Shown here one piece after another: positions 63,127 to 64,000 of a stretch of DNA of 64,000 nucleotides (positions within the stretch are counted from its first letter, which is position 1; every line of letters starts with the position of its first letter). Made by a program: the position numbers and the translations under genes. The notes under the pieces are model-generated. The model did no database searches, was not told where the DNA came from, and was given only the letters and a program-made list of their open reading frames with translations. This DNA comes from UBA1140 sp964573285 (GTDB lineage: Bacteria; Campylobacterota; Campylobacteria; Campylobacterales; Sulfurovaceae). The stretch is taken from NCBI GenBank assembly GCA_964573285.1, contig CAZNJD010000084.1, positions 11,778 through 75,777 of the forward strand. Direction: 5' to 3'.

Positions 63127-63378
63127 ATGACTACTGTAGATTTAGGAAGATTGACGATTGATAATAGTCAAATACTTAACTTCTCAATAACTGAAATTAG
63201 AGATTCTGTCAAAAAATTTTTAGAAGAGGAGTTTCTAAAAAAAGAGAGAGTTCAAAAGAAAGGCAAGTGGGCTATAGTCGCTGATAAGATAAGAGGAACA
63301 CTTAATAGTGAAGATGTGAAATATCTACAAGAGTGTTCAAAAGAGATTAGAGATGGATTTGAATTGAGAAGTTTGTAA
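63127..63378 (+). CDS. VapB-type antitoxin
   Basis: 83 residues, start ATG with AAAAGG a few bases ahead. Beta start (VDLGRLTIDNSQILNFS) and basic helix (RDSVKKFLEEEFLKKERVQ), then an acidic C-terminal part (LNSEDVKYLQECSKEIRDGFELRSL) suited to wrap a toxin. It is followed 1 base later by a PIN-toxin remnant, the usual vapB-vapC order. Family guess from context and charge pattern. Confidence 0.65.
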   Translation: MTTVDLGRLTIDNSQILNFSITEIRDSVKKFLEEEFLKKERVQKKGKWAIVADKIRGTLNSEDVKYLQECSKEIRDGFELRSL

Positions 63379-63379
63379 T

Positions 63380-63638
63380 ATGTCGAACTATATACTAGAT
63401 ACCAATATAATATCTGCACTTTGATATAAAAGAGATAGAGATTTATGCTGATTTGAAGATTGCTTATAAGAATCATACAGGTATTTCAAAAAAAGATGCC
63501 AAGAAAAATGATATAGATTTACTGATTGCATCTACTGCTATAGCTTTGGATGCTACACTTGTTAGTAATGATAGGATTTTTAAAACGCTCTCTGAAATTG
63601 ACTCTCGTTTGAAGTATGAGAATTGGTTGATGGGTTAA
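63380..63638 (+). pseudogene. Broken VapC PIN-domain toxin
   Basis: ATG at 63380 reads MSNYILDTNIISAL, the start of a PIN domain with its first acidic residue (LDTN), then meets a stop at 63422-63424. The C-terminal part of a PIN domain resumes in another frame (KEIEIYADLKIAYKN, then NDIDLLIASTAIALDATLVSND) and ends at 63638. About 45 residues of the middle are missing and the frame shifts, so the toxin is inactive. Confidence 0.75.
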
Positions 63639-63687
63639 AAAATGGCGATTCATGATACGGTACTTAGTTTCTCTCTCTTTATTAGAT

Positions 63688-63699
63688 TAGAGGTGTTGC
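63688..63699 (-). repeat. 12-bp inverted repeat, right arm
   Basis: TAGAGGTGTTGC, the exact reverse complement of 62796-62807. It lies between the broken VapC gene and the last antitoxin-like gene. Confidence 0.4.
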
Positions 63700-63743
63700 A
63701 AAATAATCAAAATCGAAGAGAACCAATATAAGGAGTTTATATA

Positions 63744-63953
63744 ATGAGAAAAGAGTACGATTTTAGTAAATCTATAAAAAATCCTTATGCACAAAAGGAG
63801 AAAAAACAAATTTCTATCAATATAGAGATGGATACAATAGCCTATTTTAAGCTATTGGCAAAAAAAATTGGAATACCTTATCAAAATTTAATTAACTCTT
63901 ATTTAACTGACTGTGTCATGAAGAGAGTTGAACCTAAATTACAGTGGGGATGA
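63744..63953 (+). CDS. CopG/BrnA-like antitoxin, orphan
   Basis: 69 residues; ATG preceded by AAGGAG. YDFSKSIKNPYAQKEKKQ leads into a ribbon-helix-helix (ISINIEMDTIAYFKLLAKKI, GIPYQNLINSYL), the layout of BrnA/CopG-family antitoxins. Its usual toxin (BrnT/RelE type) would lie just upstream, but that space holds only the VapC remnant and 105 empty bases. The toxin may be lost, or it may lie downstream beyond the window. Confidence 0.7.
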   Translation: MRKEYDFSKSIKNPYAQKEKKQISINIEMDTIAYFKLLAKKIGIPYQNLINSYLTDCVMKRVEPKLQWG

Positions 63954-64000
63954 TTTAAAAAAGTGGAGATTCAACGGCAAGGGTGTAGAGTAATAGAGAG

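Noticed and set aside
63640..63743. Toxin gene before the last antitoxin-like gene
   Set aside because: Only about 100 bases with no open frame, so the toxin is absent there.
1..64000. CRISPR arrays or tandem repeat arrays
   Set aside because: No regularly spaced repeats were seen on reading the window; short AT-rich repeats are base-composition effects.

Overview
The window is AT-rich bacterial DNA with densely packed genes, and it fits a member of the Campylobacterota (Epsilonproteobacteria), most likely a free-living or host-associated sulfur-oxidising type such as the Sulfurovum/Sulfurimonas group. The genus is inferred from gene content only. Clues are a UPF0323 lipoprotein beside a glutathionylspermidine-synthase-like ATP-grasp protein, the order lptA-engB-GNAT-membrane protein-mrdA, an orphan FIST-domain histidine kinase, MutS2 and an atpB apart from the other ATP synthase genes. 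Promoters often carry a GGTATAAT-type -10 box. I found no rRNA, tRNA, CRISPR array, prophage or intact insertion sequence.

Layout. 1-291 is the tail of an MlaE-type permease. 301-4558 holds an unknown lipoprotein, mutS2 and a lytic transglycosylase. 4676-9017 is a tight operon: membrane-anchored thioredoxin, LysM lipoprotein, rhodanese-like protein lacking its catalytic Cys, porin, and PstS-like binding protein. 9020-14040 (minus) is a pqi lipid-transport operon (pqiA as two genes, pqiB, pqiC) behind a lipoprotein NagZ-like glycosidase. 14280-17106 has a DEAD-box helicase with an Arg/Gly tail and two more TlpA-like proteins. 17120-20365 (minus) has dprA, an SLC13 transporter and ilvC.

20616-28051 is the most unusual stretch. 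It encodes a CsgG-like lipoprotein, a DUF4384 lipoprotein, a caspase-DUF4384 lipoprotein, a small outer-membrane barrel, a WD40-caspase lipoprotein and a secreted HtrA-type PDZ protease. Nearly all are predicted lipoproteins or secreted, so this looks like an envelope-located caspase/trypsin protease module. It is my main candidate for an undescribed system.

28160-46811 is mostly housekeeping: efp, a YfgM/BamB-like pair, rlpA, htpG, an HPr-enzyme I fusion, gatB, rseP, yggS, the FIST kinase, argC and greA. 46804-53276 holds a NifU-like scaffold missing one cluster ligand next to a possible ferritin-like protein, then envelope genes (lptA, engB, mrdA), a Na+/Ca2+ exchanger, ybeY and queC. 54595-59608 is a five-gene operon (glyS, radical SAM, hemH, yigZ, dedA). 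59723-62677 (minus) has atpB and the trpD-tsaE-lptB operon. From 62705 the sequence becomes sparse and accessory-like: a VapB-type antitoxin, a broken VapC toxin and an orphan CopG/BrnA-like antitoxin, with a 12-bp inverted repeat around the broken pair.
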